DNA of 64,000 bases from CAZGBT01 sp964524025 (GCA_964524025.1 CAZGBT010000003.1:1-64000); one strand, 5' to 3'; positions 1 through 8,604 are shown, numbered from the stretch's first letter. The notes: a model not told the origin generated them from the letters alone. A program made the numbers and translations.

Positions 1-63
1 ATGGTCCTTATAAGAGCAAAAATCTTTAGCGATGCAAAATTCATCGAGATAGAGGGTCCCTGA
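1..63 (+). CDS. possible 3' end of a gene cut by the window edge
   Basis: A frame is open from base 1 to a TGA at 61-63 and gives 20 residues (MVLIRAKIFSDAKFI and so on). Base 1 happens to be an ATG, so this may be a chance start within a longer gene that begins outside the window. There is too little sequence to recognise a family, and it may not be coding at all. Confidence 0.25.
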   Translation: MVLIRAKIFSDAKFIEIEGP

Positions 64-120
64 AAAGTATAGAAGGAAATGTGCTAAACTTGGCAGAAAG
101 ATTGAGAATCTTATGTTTAA

Positions 121-130
121 CTTTTAATAT
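121..130 (+). promoter_or_regulatory. TATA-like box for rtcB
   Basis: The sequence CTTTTAATAT lies 25-34 bases before the rtcB ATG. That is the spacing expected of an archaeal TATA box for a leaderless or nearly leaderless mRNA. No ribosome binding site is visible between the box and the start. Confidence 0.45.
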
Positions 131-154
131 CACTAAGAAATTAGAAATTATTTT

Positions 155-1603
155 ATGAGCTTAAAATCGAAGTTAAAAAAGATTGGAACTTGCACATGGG
201 AATTACCTAAAGGAGCAAAGCCAGGAATGAGGGTTCCAGCAAGATTGTTCCTTTCTGAAAAATTGCTAAGAAGAGTTGAAGAAAGTGCTATAGAACAAGT
301 TGCAAACGTAGCTTTCCTACCTGGCATTTATAAGTATTCAATTGCCTTACCGGATATGCATACTGGTTATGGTTTCCCTATTGGTGGTGTTGCTGCTTTG
401 GACTTTGAAGAAGGCGGACTAAGTCCTGGTGGTATAGGTTTTGATATAAACTGTGGTGTTAGATTACTAAGAACGAACCTAACAGAAGAGCAAGTTAGAC
501 CAAAACTTAAGGAACTACTCAATGAAATTTTTAAAAACGTACCTAGTGGAGTTGGAAGAGGAGGAAAAATAAGATTAAGCATTTCACAGCTAGATGAAGT
601 CCTACAAATGGGTGCTAAATGGGCTGTCGAAAATGGTTTTGGCACAGAAAGAGATCTAGAATTTATAGAAGAAAAAGGCTGCCTAAAATACGCTGATCCT
701 GATAAAGTATCGGAAAAAGCAAAAAGAAGAGGAGCGCCTCAGCTAGGTTCTTTAGGTGCAGGAAACCATTTCCTAGAAATTCAGAAAGTAGATAAAATCT
801 ATTTGCCTGAAGTAGCAAAAGTTTTTGGTATAGAAAGAGAAGGACAAATAACTGTTATGATTCATACTGGTTCTAGAGGCTTTGGCCATCAAGTTTGCAC
901 AGATTATCTAAGAATTTTAGAGCATTCGTTTAGAAGCGAATTAAGGAAATTGCCAGATAGAGAGCTTGTTTTTGCTCCAGCTGGGACTAGACAATGCGAA
1001 GATTATTTTGCTGCAATGTGCTGTGCTGCAAATTTTGCATGGTGCAATAGACATATGATAATGCACTGGGTTAGAGAAAGCATGATAAAGGTTTTTGGTA
1101 TGAGAAGAGAGGATATAGGATTAGAATTGGTCTATGATGTAGCTCATAATATTGGAAAGATAGAAGTTCATGAAATAGACGGAGAAAAAAGAAAGGTTTA
1201 TGTACACAGAAAAGGTGCCACAAGAGCTTTTCCGCCAGGAAGCGAGGATATACCAAAGGCTTATAGAAAAGTTGGGCAGCCGGTGTTAATTCCAGGTTCA
1301 ATGGGCACTGCTAGCTATATTCTGGTAGCTGCTGAAACTGCAAAAGAAACTTTTTATTCTACTGCTCATGGAGCTGGTAGAGTAATGTCAAGAGCAAGAG
1401 CTTTAAGAACTTTTAGAGGAGAAAGGGTAGCTGGTGTTTTAGCAAGTAGGGGTATTCTAATAAGGGCAGCGAGCTGGAAAGTAGTTGCAGAAGAAGCTCC
1501 ACAAGTTTATAAGGAAATAGACGAAGTTGCTTTAACAACTGAAAGAGCTGGAATATCCAAGAGAGTTGTAAGATTAGTTCCTATTGGTGTAGTAAAAGGA
1601 TAA
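155..1603 (+). CDS. rtcB: RNA-splicing ligase RtcB
   Basis: This is the GTP- and Mn-dependent ligase that joins 2',3'-cyclic phosphate and 5'-OH RNA ends. In archaea it seals tRNA exons after intron removal. The 482 residues match the usual family length. Visible signatures are DINCGVR (metal ligands D97 and C100), GAGNHF (H205), HTGSRG (H237), a further histidine at H331, GSMGTASY, and HGAGR with the guanylated H405. The gene abuts, tail to tail, a DJ-1-like gene. Its partner archease is encoded nearby at 2589-3008 on the other strand. In this window the enzyme has likely substrates: an intron-bearing tRNA-Ile and an intron in the aIF2 gamma gene. Confidence 0.97.
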   Translation: MSLKSKLKKIGTCTWELPKGAKPGMRVPARLFLSEKLLRRVEESAIEQVANVAFLPGIYKYSIALPDMHTGYGFPIGGVAALDFEEGGLSPGGIGFDINCGVRLLRTNLTEEQVRPKLKELLNEIFKNVPSGVGRGGKIRLSISQLDEVLQMGAKWAVENGFGTERDLEFIEEKGCLKYADPDKVSEKAKRRGAPQLGSLGAGNHFLEIQKVDKIYLPEVAKVFGIEREGQITVMIHTGSRGFGHQVCTDYLRILEHSFRSELRKLPDRELVFAPAGTRQCEDYFAAMCCAANFAWCNRHMIMHWVRESMIKVFGMRREDIGLELVYDVAHNIGKIEVHEIDGEKRKVYVHRKGATRAFPPGSEDIPKAYRKVGQPVLIPGSMGTASYILVAAETAKETFYSTAHGAGRVMSRARALRTFRGERVAGVLASRGILIRAASWKVVAEEAPQVYKEIDEVALTTERAGISKRVVRLVPIGVVKG

Positions 1604-2188
1604 CTAGCCAACTAACTTTTGCGCTATAGCTTCTCCAAATTTCTTTGCAGCAAACGGACCACTTGCTGTTATAATATTACCATCTATTTCTACATCCTTT
1701 CCTGTATAAATTGCTCCATGCATTTCTAAATTACTCTTTTCAGAAGGAAAAGCCGTAACTATTTTTCCTTCTAAAATTCCAGAATTAGCTAAAATCGATG
1801 GCGCGATGCAGATAGCGGCAATTATTTTATTTTTTTGATATGCCTCTTTAGCTATTCTTAAAGCTTCTGTATCGTTAAAATAAACCTTAGTTCCGGGTCC
1901 TCCTACAAATATTATTGCATCGTATTTATCCACACTTACTTCCTTTAAAGTCAAATTTACATTCAAACTTTTTCCAAAAACACTTCTAGCTATTCTTTCT
2001 TTACTAGCTATGTAAGCTTTTGCTCCATAGCTAGTCAATATTTTGTAAGGTTCAAAAAACTCTTCGTCCCTAAAATCCTGCGGAGCTACTATGAATAAAA
2101 CAGATTTTCCGGCTAAATCTATTTTAGTTTGCTTTACACAACCAGCGAGTAATAGAGGTATAATTATTAAAGCAAAAAACTTTCTCAT
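1604..2188 (-). CDS. DJ-1/PfpI-family lipoprotein
   Basis: The 194-residue protein has the DJ-1/PfpI fold: an early acidic strand-turn (FRDEEF, around 39-44), FVGGPGT, and a nucleophile elbow AAICIAP with Cys127. The family includes proteases, glyoxalases and deglycases, and the substrate cannot be read from sequence. Unusually, it starts with a hydrophobic segment ending in the lipobox LAGC (Cys17), so it is predicted to be exported and lipid-anchored, whereas most relatives are cytoplasmic. Its stop directly follows the rtcB stop on the opposite strand. The family call is firm; the location is inferred from the signal alone. Confidence 0.85.
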   Translation of the reverse strand: MRKFFALIIIPLLLAGCVKQTKIDLAGKSVLFIVAPQDFRDEEFFEPYKILTSYGAKAYIASKERIARSVFGKSLNVNLTLKEVSVDKYDAIIFVGGPGTKVYFNDTEALRIAKEAYQKNKIIAAICIAPSILANSGILEGKIVTAFPSEKSNLEMHGAIYTGKDVEIDGNIITASGPFAAKKFGEAIAQKLVG

Positions 2189-2196
2189 GAATTAAA

Positions 2197-2592
2197 TTAA
2201 AAATTAAATTTAAAATCTTCTTTTGCAATTTTCTCTAATCTTCTGACCTGTTCTTTTCTAAAACCAATATAAATGCCACCCTCTTTCTTTCCAACCCAAG
2301 TTCTTGTTCCTTCACCTTTTTCTAGTACCTTATTAAGGAGTTTATGAAAAATCTTAATTTTCCAACCTTTACTAGTTTTTATTTCAATCCCGTCTTTAAG
2401 CCCTCTAATCGAAAGAAACTCTCCTTTTCCGTTTATGAATTTTTCAAGTTCCTTAGCTTCTATATCTAAGTGAGTAACTCTAGCTAAAGCAAAACCTTTT
2501 ACATGAATGTAAACTTCCCCTTCTATTTCTTTAGTCCCAACAAAAATTTTTGCTCCTTCAAGTTTAAGCTTACCATAAGCTGGGCCAGTCAT
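2197..2592 (-). CDS. conserved-looking hypothetical protein, archease operon
   Basis: I do not recognise the family. The ATG at 2592 shares an ATGA overlap with the archease stop, which argues for this start (131 residues) over the ATG nine codons upstream. The protein is rich in predicted beta strands, with alternating hydrophobic residues and several glycines (KLKLEGAKIFVG, EGEVYIHVKG). It ends in a basic helix (RKEQVRRLEKIAKED). There is no signal or membrane segment. The translational coupling suggests expression together with archease, but that does not establish a role in RNA ligation. Confidence 0.7.
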   Translation of the reverse strand: MTGPAYGKLKLEGAKIFVGTKEIEGEVYIHVKGFALARVTHLDIEAKELEKFINGKGEFLSIRGLKDGIEIKTSKGWKIKIFHKLLNKVLEKGEGTRTWVGKKEGGIYIGFRKEQVRRLEKIAKEDFKFNF

Positions 2593-3008
2593 ACATCTAA
2601 TATCACTTGAGCCTTCCAAACATCATTTTTCTCTATTTCCATTTTATGCATAGTGCATGCTTTAACTTCTGTTTTACCTTCGTGTTTTTCTGGGTCGAAA
2701 TGCTCTCCATAACAAAAAGCTTTTAATTTATAATTTTTTTCATCAACTTGAACTTCAAATTTTGAAAAAACTAAGCCTTCAGCACCAAAATAATAAAGCA
2801 ACTCGTTAAGCCAATTAAAAAGCAAAGATTTTAAATCGTCCCCTTCAACTTCGATAATCTTTTTCTCTTTTGGTTCAATTTTTGTAGTATCTACCATCAC
2901 TTCAAACATAGCAAGGGCTGCATTTTCAAAAAGTTCATTTAAACTCTTACCGTAAGCAAGGAAAGCTACGTCTGCTGTTGTTATATCCAAATACTCAAAT
3001 TTTTTCAT
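2589..3008 (-). CDS. archease (RtcB activator)
   Basis: Archease speeds guanylation and turnover of RtcB. The 139 residues cover the family length. The sequence begins with the typical FEYLDITTADVAF and continues with LFENAALAMFEVMVD, LLFNWLNELLY, and a C terminus ending VILDV. The metal-binding acidic residues expected for the family fit D13, D40 and the near-terminal D138. It is upstream of and overlaps the 131-residue hypothetical gene. RtcB itself is about 1 kb away on the other strand, so the two are neighbours but not in one operon. Confidence 0.93.
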   Translation of the reverse strand: MKKFEYLDITTADVAFLAYGKSLNELFENAALAMFEVMVDTTKIEPKEKKIIEVEGDDLKSLLFNWLNELLYYFGAEGLVFSKFEVQVDEKNYKLKAFCYGEHFDPEKHEGKTEVKACTMHKMEIEKNDVWKAQVILDV

Positions 3009-3083
3009 AATTTCTTATTAGTTTTGGTTAATGAAAGTGTTAAGAAAAAGATTTAAATTACTTGAACACAATTTTTTTGTACT

Positions 3084-3929
3084 ATGAAAGATATTTACGA
3101 CTTAATAAGAACGGAAGAAAGAGTTTTGGAACTTGTAGATTCTGCAAAAGGTATTAATGCTTTATTAAGAGATTACTTAAGACCAGATAGGGGTTATCAG
3201 ACTGCTCGCTACGTTGTTTCGGAACTTCAGCATTATGTGGAAAATCTTTATGAGGGACTTCAGCGAATAGAAAAAATACCCAGTTTTAAGAAGATAAAAG
3301 AATTGTTTGAGGAAGATGTCTTTCCTATTCTAAGGAAAATGAAAAACCTACTTAGAAAAGTCGAAGTATCTTATGAGAAGGGAGAAAGAGGTAAGGAAGT
3401 TCTGCTGGCAGGCGAGTTTGAGGAACTCTTGATAGACGCCTATGGGATTCACATTGCTATAAGTTTTTATAAAGGACAACTTACCTTAGTAGCTAGTGCG
3501 CTAAGGGGCGAGTTATTTTCCGCGTTAAAAGAAGGTTTAAGGTATGCTTCTATTTTTGTAAGAAAAAAGAAAAATGATCAGACTTATTATATGAACGGCT
3601 CAGAACCGTTCATAGCTTGGTCGATTGGGACTTCTTATGAGAACGAAGGGAGAATGCTTAGAGAATTAGTAGAAAAGATTAAAAGAAAGAGATTCAAGGA
3701 AGCAAAAAAATCTTTGTTACAACATGCGCCAATAGAAGGGGTAAAAAAAATGATCGAAAAACTAAGGGGTATGAGAAAACTGTTTCATCAGATGGTTAGA
3801 GAAAGGACTCTCTGGGAGAAGGGGTGTAGAGCTTCTGTTCTTTTCAGTCTAGTTCCACCCTATTATGAATCTCTAATCAATGAATTATATGTGGAGTTTT
3901 ATTCAAATCCTTCTACCTACATCGTATAG
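3084..3929 (+). CDS. hypothetical helical protein
   Basis: I do not recognise the family. The 281 residues are predicted to be almost entirely helical, with repeated charged heptad-like stretches (for example LRKMKNLLRKVEVSYEKGERG) and a basic patch near 195-215. There are no signal peptide, membrane segment or catalytic motif. The box GATTTAAATTAC, about 25-35 bases before the ATG, fits a leaderless promoter. The last 27 bases overlap the end of the convergent gene at 3903-4274. Confidence 0.7.
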   Translation: MKDIYDLIRTEERVLELVDSAKGINALLRDYLRPDRGYQTARYVVSELQHYVENLYEGLQRIEKIPSFKKIKELFEEDVFPILRKMKNLLRKVEVSYEKGERGKEVLLAGEFEELLIDAYGIHIAISFYKGQLTLVASALRGELFSALKEGLRYASIFVRKKKNDQTYYMNGSEPFIAWSIGTSYENEGRMLRELVEKIKRKRFKEAKKSLLQHAPIEGVKKMIEKLRGMRKLFHQMVRERTLWEKGCRASVLFSLVPPYYESLINELYVEFYSNPSTYIV

Positions 3930-4274
3930 CCGCAGCTTTAATCTTAACAGTTCACAAGCAATATCAGGATCTTCTTGAGCTATTTCACGTAAACCTTCTA
4001 ACTCTGCCTGAGGAAGTGACCCTTCCGCCACTTCTAACAACTCTCTTACTTCCATTCGTAGCTTTTCTTCAAACCTTTTCTCTTCCAAGATCGTCAGAGG
4101 ACTCTTGTATCTCTTCCATACAGCTTGTCGTTCTTCTCTCTCAAATTGCTCGTAGAATGCACATCCATATATTACGTCGGGGTCTACTTCACAATCTGGC
4201 CGCGCTTCTGGGCAAATAGGTACATAAGGGCATGCCCACTTGTTATTTTCCTTCATAATTAGAATTTTCATCAT
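3903..4274 (-). CDS. small cysteine-cluster protein, function unknown
   Basis: The 123-residue protein carries four cysteines near its start (C15, C21, C28, C38 in ACPYVPICPEARPDC and YGCAFYEQF), spaced like a zinc or iron-sulfur site. A charged, predicted helical region follows. I do not recognise the family. It runs toward and overlaps the 281-residue gene by 27 bases, so one of the two ends may be annotated too long, although both frames look protein-like. Confidence 0.6.
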   Translation of the reverse strand: MMKILIMKENNKWACPYVPICPEARPDCEVDPDVIYGCAFYEQFEREERQAVWKRYKSPLTILEEKRFEEKLRMEVRELLEVAEGSLPQAELEGLREIAQEDPDIACELLRLKLRLYDVGRRI

Positions 4275-4289
4275 AAATTATTTAAATTA

Positions 4290-5111
4290 CTACCGCCTAA
4301 TGGCTAAAATTTTAGTCAATTTCTCCTTGATTTTTAATGCATCTCTTTCTAAAAGTGGTGATTCGCAGATTATCGTTATGTTAACAGCTCTTTTTACTAT
4401 TTCTTTCAAAAGCGGCTCGACTGGAGGATGATTGTTTATTGGAACATGGATATCCTGAAACCTTTTTGTATTAATATTATACTTTACGTTGCTAAAATGC
4501 GAATTTATATGCTGCAAATTCATAACCTTAACTTTATCGAAAATCTCTGAATAATCTATAAAACCATTATTTCTAGCATAGATGTGCGCAAAATCTATTA
4601 AAGGAACTACTCTTTTGTCATTTACTTCTTTACATAATTTAATTACTTCATCCAAGTCACCAAACTGCCCTTTCTTTGCCATCGTTTCTATAGCAAGCTT
4701 AGTATTACCGCTAAATCTTTCTAGTATGTCCTCTATTCCTTCTTTTATCTTTTGAAAGGTTTCCTCCTTTCCTTTCTTCCAATAATAACCTGCATGTATT
4801 ACAACACACTCAGCATTCATAGCACTTCCGATTTCTAAAGATTTAAGTATTAAACCTTTTGATCTTTTAACAACAACTTCCCTTTCTGAAGCAAGGTTTA
4901 AAAAATAAGGAGCATGAATAGATAATCTTATCCCTAGTTCTTCTGCTTTTTTACCCAAAATTTTTGCATCCCTTTCCTTTAAATAAATTTTCCTGACAAA
5001 TTCTATTTCCAAAGCGTTCAAACCAATTTTAGATATATAATCCAAAGCTTCAAGAGTACTCTTACCTTTTAAAGCTAAAGGTATACCAGCTGGTCCTATA
5101 AAAACTTGCAT
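4290..5111 (-). CDS. AP endonuclease 2 / endonuclease IV-like TIM-barrel protein
   Basis: The 273 residues form a TIM-barrel related to endonuclease IV, a metal-dependent enzyme that cuts DNA at abasic sites. The order of motifs is right: GLNALEIEF, LSIHAPYFLNLAS, VVIHAGYYW, LAIETM, PLIDFAHIYAR, LQHINSHFSN, TIICESP. Histidines and acidic residues at strand ends match metal ligands. Sugar isomerases share this fold, so the substrate is not certain, but SIHAPYFLNLAS favours the endonuclease branch. The ATG overlaps the Sec61 beta stop by one base (TAATG), so the two genes are translationally coupled. Confidence 0.82.
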   Translation of the reverse strand: MQVFIGPAGIPLALKGKSTLEALDYISKIGLNALEIEFVRKIYLKERDAKILGKKAEELGIRLSIHAPYFLNLASEREVVVKRSKGLILKSLEIGSAMNAECVVIHAGYYWKKGKEETFQKIKEGIEDILERFSGNTKLAIETMAKKGQFGDLDEVIKLCKEVNDKRVVPLIDFAHIYARNNGFIDYSEIFDKVKVMNLQHINSHFSNVKYNINTKRFQDIHVPINNHPPVEPLLKEIVKRAVNITIICESPLLERDALKIKEKLTKILAIRR

Positions 5112-5272
5112 TATAGCAGAAATCTTGCTAATAATTCGATTATTATAAGGAAAATCGCTATAAAAACTACATGTTCAGGCTTTAACTTAAAGAATTTCTC
5201 TTCCTCCTCAGGGTACCTTATTAAACCTCCTATACCAGCTGGCAAATAAATTCTCTCCCTTCTTTTAACCAT
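5111..5272 (-). CDS. secG: preprotein translocase subunit Sec61 beta
   Basis: This 53-residue gene is short and easily missed. The protein has a basic start (MVKRRER), the conserved PAGIGGLIRYPEEEE loop, the K-PEHV motif that precedes the membrane segment, and one C-terminal hydrophobic helix (VVFIAIFLIIIELLA). This is the standard layout of archaeal Sec61 beta, the tail-anchored third subunit of the SecYE channel. Its stop overlaps the downstream endonuclease start. One base separates its ATG from the stop of a 33-residue upstream frame. Confidence 0.88.
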   Translation of the reverse strand: MVKRRERIYLPAGIGGLIRYPEEEEKFFKLKPEHVVFIAIFLIIIELLARFLL

Positions 5273-5273
5273 A

Positions 5274-5375
5274 CTAATTTGCTTCTAAAATTATTTCTTC
5301 TTCTTCAAAGATCTTTTCCTTGAGCAACTCTATTAAAAGAAGTCTTCTAACATCTTTAACTAACTTGCTCTTCAT
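5274..5375 (-). CDS. possible 33-residue small protein upstream of Sec61 beta
   Basis: An ATG frame (MKSKLVKDVRRLLLIELL, then an acidic tail) ends one base before the Sec61 beta ATG. The tight TAG-N-ATG junction and the clean amphipathic helix followed by an EEEE run look like a real coupled small gene. It begins only 34 bases past the RNase P RNA 3' end. At this length it could be chance, and I know no family for it. Confidence 0.4.
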   Translation of the reverse strand: MKSKLVKDVRRLLLIELLKEKIFEEEEIILEAN

Positions 5376-5409
5376 TGGATAAGAGTTATACCTAATAATT
5401 TAAATAGTT

Positions 5410-5663
5410 GGCGTGCCGGCAGTAGCCCTCCTTCTGTTTAAGCGGCATTCGTCTAAGCGGCCTTAAAGGCCTTGCATCTCATCGAGGTCCTCGGCCCGTT
5501 TCATCCCTTCCAACCCAACTCAAGCAAAGCTATCATAGTTAGCGGATTGGAAGGGTGTCGTTTCTGATGCCGAGGCAAGCTTCTCAGCTTGCTCCTTTCG
5601 GAGCCCTCTCGATGGGAGGTACTTCCTCAGGTTTTTAACCCGAAGCCGCCCTGCCGGCTCGCC
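5410..5663 (-). ncRNA. rnpB: RNase P RNA (archaeal type)
   Basis: The catalytic RNA that matures tRNA 5' ends. Read on the minus strand, the ends pair (GGCGAGCCGGCAG with CTGCCGGCACGCC, one mismatch). Inside are the expected conserved blocks in order: CTGAGGAAGTACCTCCC (region I), CAGAAACGACAC, GATGAAACGGGCC, and AGACGAATGCCGC followed by ACAGAAGGAGGGC (region V). The GC-rich helices stand out sharply from the AT-rich surroundings. The termini are taken from the closing helix and may be off by a few bases. Confidence 0.93.
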
Positions 5664-5683
5664 AAATATTGATAGTCTTCCTG

Positions 5684-5692
5684 TTTTTAAAT
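5684..5692 (-). promoter_or_regulatory. TATA-like box for RNase P RNA
   Basis: On the minus strand ATTTAAAAA is centred about 25 bases before the first base of the RNase P RNA closing helix. It overlaps the last codons of pheT, so the RNA probably has its own promoter inside the pheT end. Confidence 0.5.
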
Positions 5693-7339
5693 CTTACCTT
5701 TAAATAGCCCTTCCACATTTACTTCAAAACCTATGACAGGCATTTCAAGTTTCCATTTTTCCAAGACTCTAGGATGTATCTCTCCGAAGAAACCAACGCT
5801 TTTTTTACCGATAAGTATTTCAGCGCATCTTCCAGCTATAAAGGAAGGATGCTCAAACGGTTTAATTTCATAATTTATCCCTAGACTAGTTAGAAATGCG
5901 TCTATTACAGACCTTATTTGTGCAAAATTTGCTTTTGAGCTTGAAATTACACAAGCAAGCTTTCTTACATTTTTTGTTTTAGTCTCTTCATCTTGGTCTA
6001 TTATTACTGCATCGCCTATCTCAAATATTTTCTGAGGAAATTCTCTGTGTTTATTAGCTTCTAAGAACTTTAGTAAGCCAGGCAACAACCAATTTCTTAA
6101 ACATGTGTAAGTTTTAGAAACTGGATTCTCTATCTCAACTACATCTTTCCTTTTAACGTACATCTTATCGAACTGATCTTCTTCATTAGTTAAGACCGGT
6201 AGCATAACTTCTTGGAAGCCTAATCCGATCATCACGATTCTTAACTTATTAGAAAATTCTTCAAACTCATCTAGTTTACCTTTGGTAGCTAAATTTGGCA
6301 ATTCTGGCTCTATCTTATTAAATCCATATCCTATAGCTATATCCTCTATTAAATCCCATTCATGCAATATATCAACTCTATAAGGAGGTATCGCAACTCT
6401 AATTTTATTCCTGCTTATTATTTTACTTCCAAAGCCCATTTTAATTAAGCATTGTTGAACTTTTTTTGCTGTTAATTTTATACCCAAAAGTTTCTCCGCT
6501 TTTTTCACATCCAAAATCTTGGTTTCTTCTCTAAGCTTGGGTGTGATCTCAACTTTATTTTTCTCTTTAATTTTTACAGCTTCTATTCGACAACCTCTTT
6601 CAGCAAAATTAGTAACTATTAAATTCAGAACTTGATTGACGGCATTTTTATCTGTTCCGGTCACCTCAACAAAAAGGTTTTTAGTATCTTCTTTTACTCT
6701 CGTTCTTTCAGAATTGATTATTGGTGGAAAACTAAAAATTCCATTTTTATCGCAATAAACAGGAAACATTTTAGCCTTTTCAACTATATGACCAAATTCT
6801 CTCCCCTTTTCTGTTTTCTTTAATATTTCTTCTAAAGTCAGTTCAGAATGCCAACCAAGAGGAACCATTTTTTCCTTTCTTCTAGCTTGCTTGTAATAAA
6901 CAGGAAATTCTATTTTATCTAAATCATGAATTCCTATCGCAACTTTTACTCTCCTTCTTCCTAAAGTTTCATGTAAAACTTCTTGAATGTTCATTAAGCT
7001 ACGAATAAAACTATCAGTTAGCTTTACATCCCTTATAATTGCACAAGCAATGTAAGGTCTTATTGGAACGTCTTCTTTTATCACTACATGCTTAGCTCTT
7101 TTTATCTTATACTTCACTGGCTTCTTATAAATTCCAAGATAAAACTTAAAAGCTCTAACCAAACCTTCTACTCCAAACATATCAGCTCTATCAGCAGTAT
7201 GCTCAATCGTTATCTCATTTTCGGTAATTTCCTCGACATTTGTCTTAAAACTTTCGACTAAATTCTTAAGTTCTTCATCGCTTAATTTCCTTCCTAGAAG
7301 CTCGAATATATCCTCCTTCTTGTAAGTAATTACTGGCAT
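5687..7339 (-). CDS. pheT: phenylalanyl-tRNA synthetase beta subunit
   Basis: The 550 residues are the archaeal/eukaryotic-type beta chain of the alpha2-beta2 enzyme that charges tRNA-Phe. Visible are the N-terminal MPVITYKKEDIFELLG, the conserved EHTADRADMFGVEGL segment, the B3/B4 editing region (RPYIACAIIRDV), a B5 domain (PPYRVDILHEWDLIEDIAIGYG), and the catalytic-like C-terminal domain (FEIGDAV, GEIHPRVLEKW). It starts at the end of pheS with a one-base TGATG overlap. A strong GGAGGTG site lies six bases before the ATG. The RNase P RNA follows closely. Confidence 0.96.
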   Translation of the reverse strand: MPVITYKKEDIFELLGRKLSDEELKNLVESFKTNVEEITENEITIEHTADRADMFGVEGLVRAFKFYLGIYKKPVKYKIKRAKHVVIKEDVPIRPYIACAIIRDVKLTDSFIRSLMNIQEVLHETLGRRRVKVAIGIHDLDKIEFPVYYKQARRKEKMVPLGWHSELTLEEILKKTEKGREFGHIVEKAKMFPVYCDKNGIFSFPPIINSERTRVKEDTKNLFVEVTGTDKNAVNQVLNLIVTNFAERGCRIEAVKIKEKNKVEITPKLREETKILDVKKAEKLLGIKLTAKKVQQCLIKMGFGSKIISRNKIRVAIPPYRVDILHEWDLIEDIAIGYGFNKIEPELPNLATKGKLDEFEEFSNKLRIVMIGLGFQEVMLPVLTNEEDQFDKMYVKRKDVVEIENPVSKTYTCLRNWLLPGLLKFLEANKHREFPQKIFEIGDAVIIDQDEETKTKNVRKLACVISSSKANFAQIRSVIDAFLTSLGINYEIKPFEHPSFIAGRCAEILIGKKSVGFFGEIHPRVLEKWKLEMPVIGFEVNVEGLFKGKI

Positions 7340-8604
7340 CAGACCACCTCCTTATTTCTTAACCAATCTAAATCATAGGAGTAAAGATACCTTATATCGT
7401 TTATTCCTAGTTTTATCATAGCTAGTCTGCCAAAACCAAGACCCCACGCGAGAACTGGAACGTCTATTCCTAAAGGTAAAGTAACCTCTGGCCTAAATAT
7501 TCCTGCGCCACCATACTCAACCCAACCTATCTCTGGATGATAAGCCAAAGCCTCTACGCTTGGCTCTGTGAATGGAAAGTAGCTAGGTTTAAATTTTACC
7601 TTTACTGCATCAACAACTTCTTCAGCGATTACTTTTAGATATCCTAACAAATGCTTTAAATTTAAGCCTTCGCCAACGACTATTCCTTCGCATTGTTCAA
7701 ATTCAATAAAATGTTTTGCATCTATGACATCAGGCCTAAAGACTTTGTCTATCATAAACATCTTGAAAGGTAAATCTTCCTTCCTAAGTTTATAAAGGAC
7801 CCTTGCAGATACAGCAGTTCCTTGACTTCTCAAAATAAGCCTTCTTGCTAATTCAAAATCCCAAAAACCCCATCCTTTACTTCCTGTTTTCCAACCATTT
7901 TCATGAGTCTTCCTAACCCTTTCCCATAGTCTTTTGTCTAAAACTTTCCCATACCTTGGTTTTTTAACCATAAAAATATCATGAATGCTTCTTGCTGGAT
8001 GATCGCTAGGCATAAACAAAGCATCGCAATTCCAAAAGTTTAGTTCTACATAAGGTCCTTTTACTTCGACAAAACCTAATGCTAACAATTTCTTCCTTAC
8101 CTCTTCTATTATTTGTTTGTATGGATGTGGCTTACCAGGAAAAATCCTTTTACTCTTTAGGGTAACATCATATTTTTTAAACTTAACTTTTTTCCAAATT
8201 CCAAATTTTATGAGTTCTGGTGTTAAATCTGTAACCTCCTTTCCTGCGTATATACGTTCCAATTCTTCTTTTCTAGGAGAATATTCGTATATAAGCTTTC
8301 TTTTTAAGAGAAGTCTTACCATTTCTTCGCTAACCTGTTCGCCCTTACTTATCTTTCTTAAAGCTTCTTCTTCTGGAAAACTTTCTGGGACTTTTTTTAA
8401 CCAAATCCCGCCGCCTTTAACTTCTATCCATCCTCTTTCAAGACACCATTTTATGGCTATATGAAAATTCTTAATCTTCTTAATAGCATGTTCCATCTTT
8501 AAAAAATGGGATGGCTCTTGCTTAAGCAATTCTATAAGTTTTCTTTCAGGCAACCCCTTTTCTAAATATTCTTTACCCTCTTCAGTAAGCTTGTAAATTT
8601 TCAT
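7339..8604 (-). CDS. pheS: phenylalanyl-tRNA synthetase alpha subunit
   Basis: Catalytic subunit of PheRS. Class II motifs are clear: HPARSIHDIFMV, TAVSARVLYKL, FRPDVIDAKHFIEFEQCEG, and motif 3 AWGLGFGRLAMIKLGI near the C terminus. The N terminus carries winged-helix-like tRNA-binding modules. At 421 residues it is shorter than many archaeal alpha chains. pheS and pheT overlap and form an operon. The gene is divergent from trpS; AT-rich sequence about 20 bases upstream (TATAAAG on the minus strand) fits a leaderless promoter. Confidence 0.95.
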   Translation of the reverse strand: MKIYKLTEEGKEYLEKGLPERKLIELLKQEPSHFLKMEHAIKKIKNFHIAIKWCLERGWIEVKGGGIWLKKVPESFPEEEALRKISKGEQVSEEMVRLLLKRKLIYEYSPRKEELERIYAGKEVTDLTPELIKFGIWKKVKFKKYDVTLKSKRIFPGKPHPYKQIIEEVRKKLLALGFVEVKGPYVELNFWNCDALFMPSDHPARSIHDIFMVKKPRYGKVLDKRLWERVRKTHENGWKTGSKGWGFWDFELARRLILRSQGTAVSARVLYKLRKEDLPFKMFMIDKVFRPDVIDAKHFIEFEQCEGIVVGEGLNLKHLLGYLKVIAEEVVDAVKVKFKPSYFPFTEPSVEALAYHPEIGWVEYGGAGIFRPEVTLPLGIDVPVLAWGLGFGRLAMIKLGINDIRYLYSYDLDWLRNKEVV

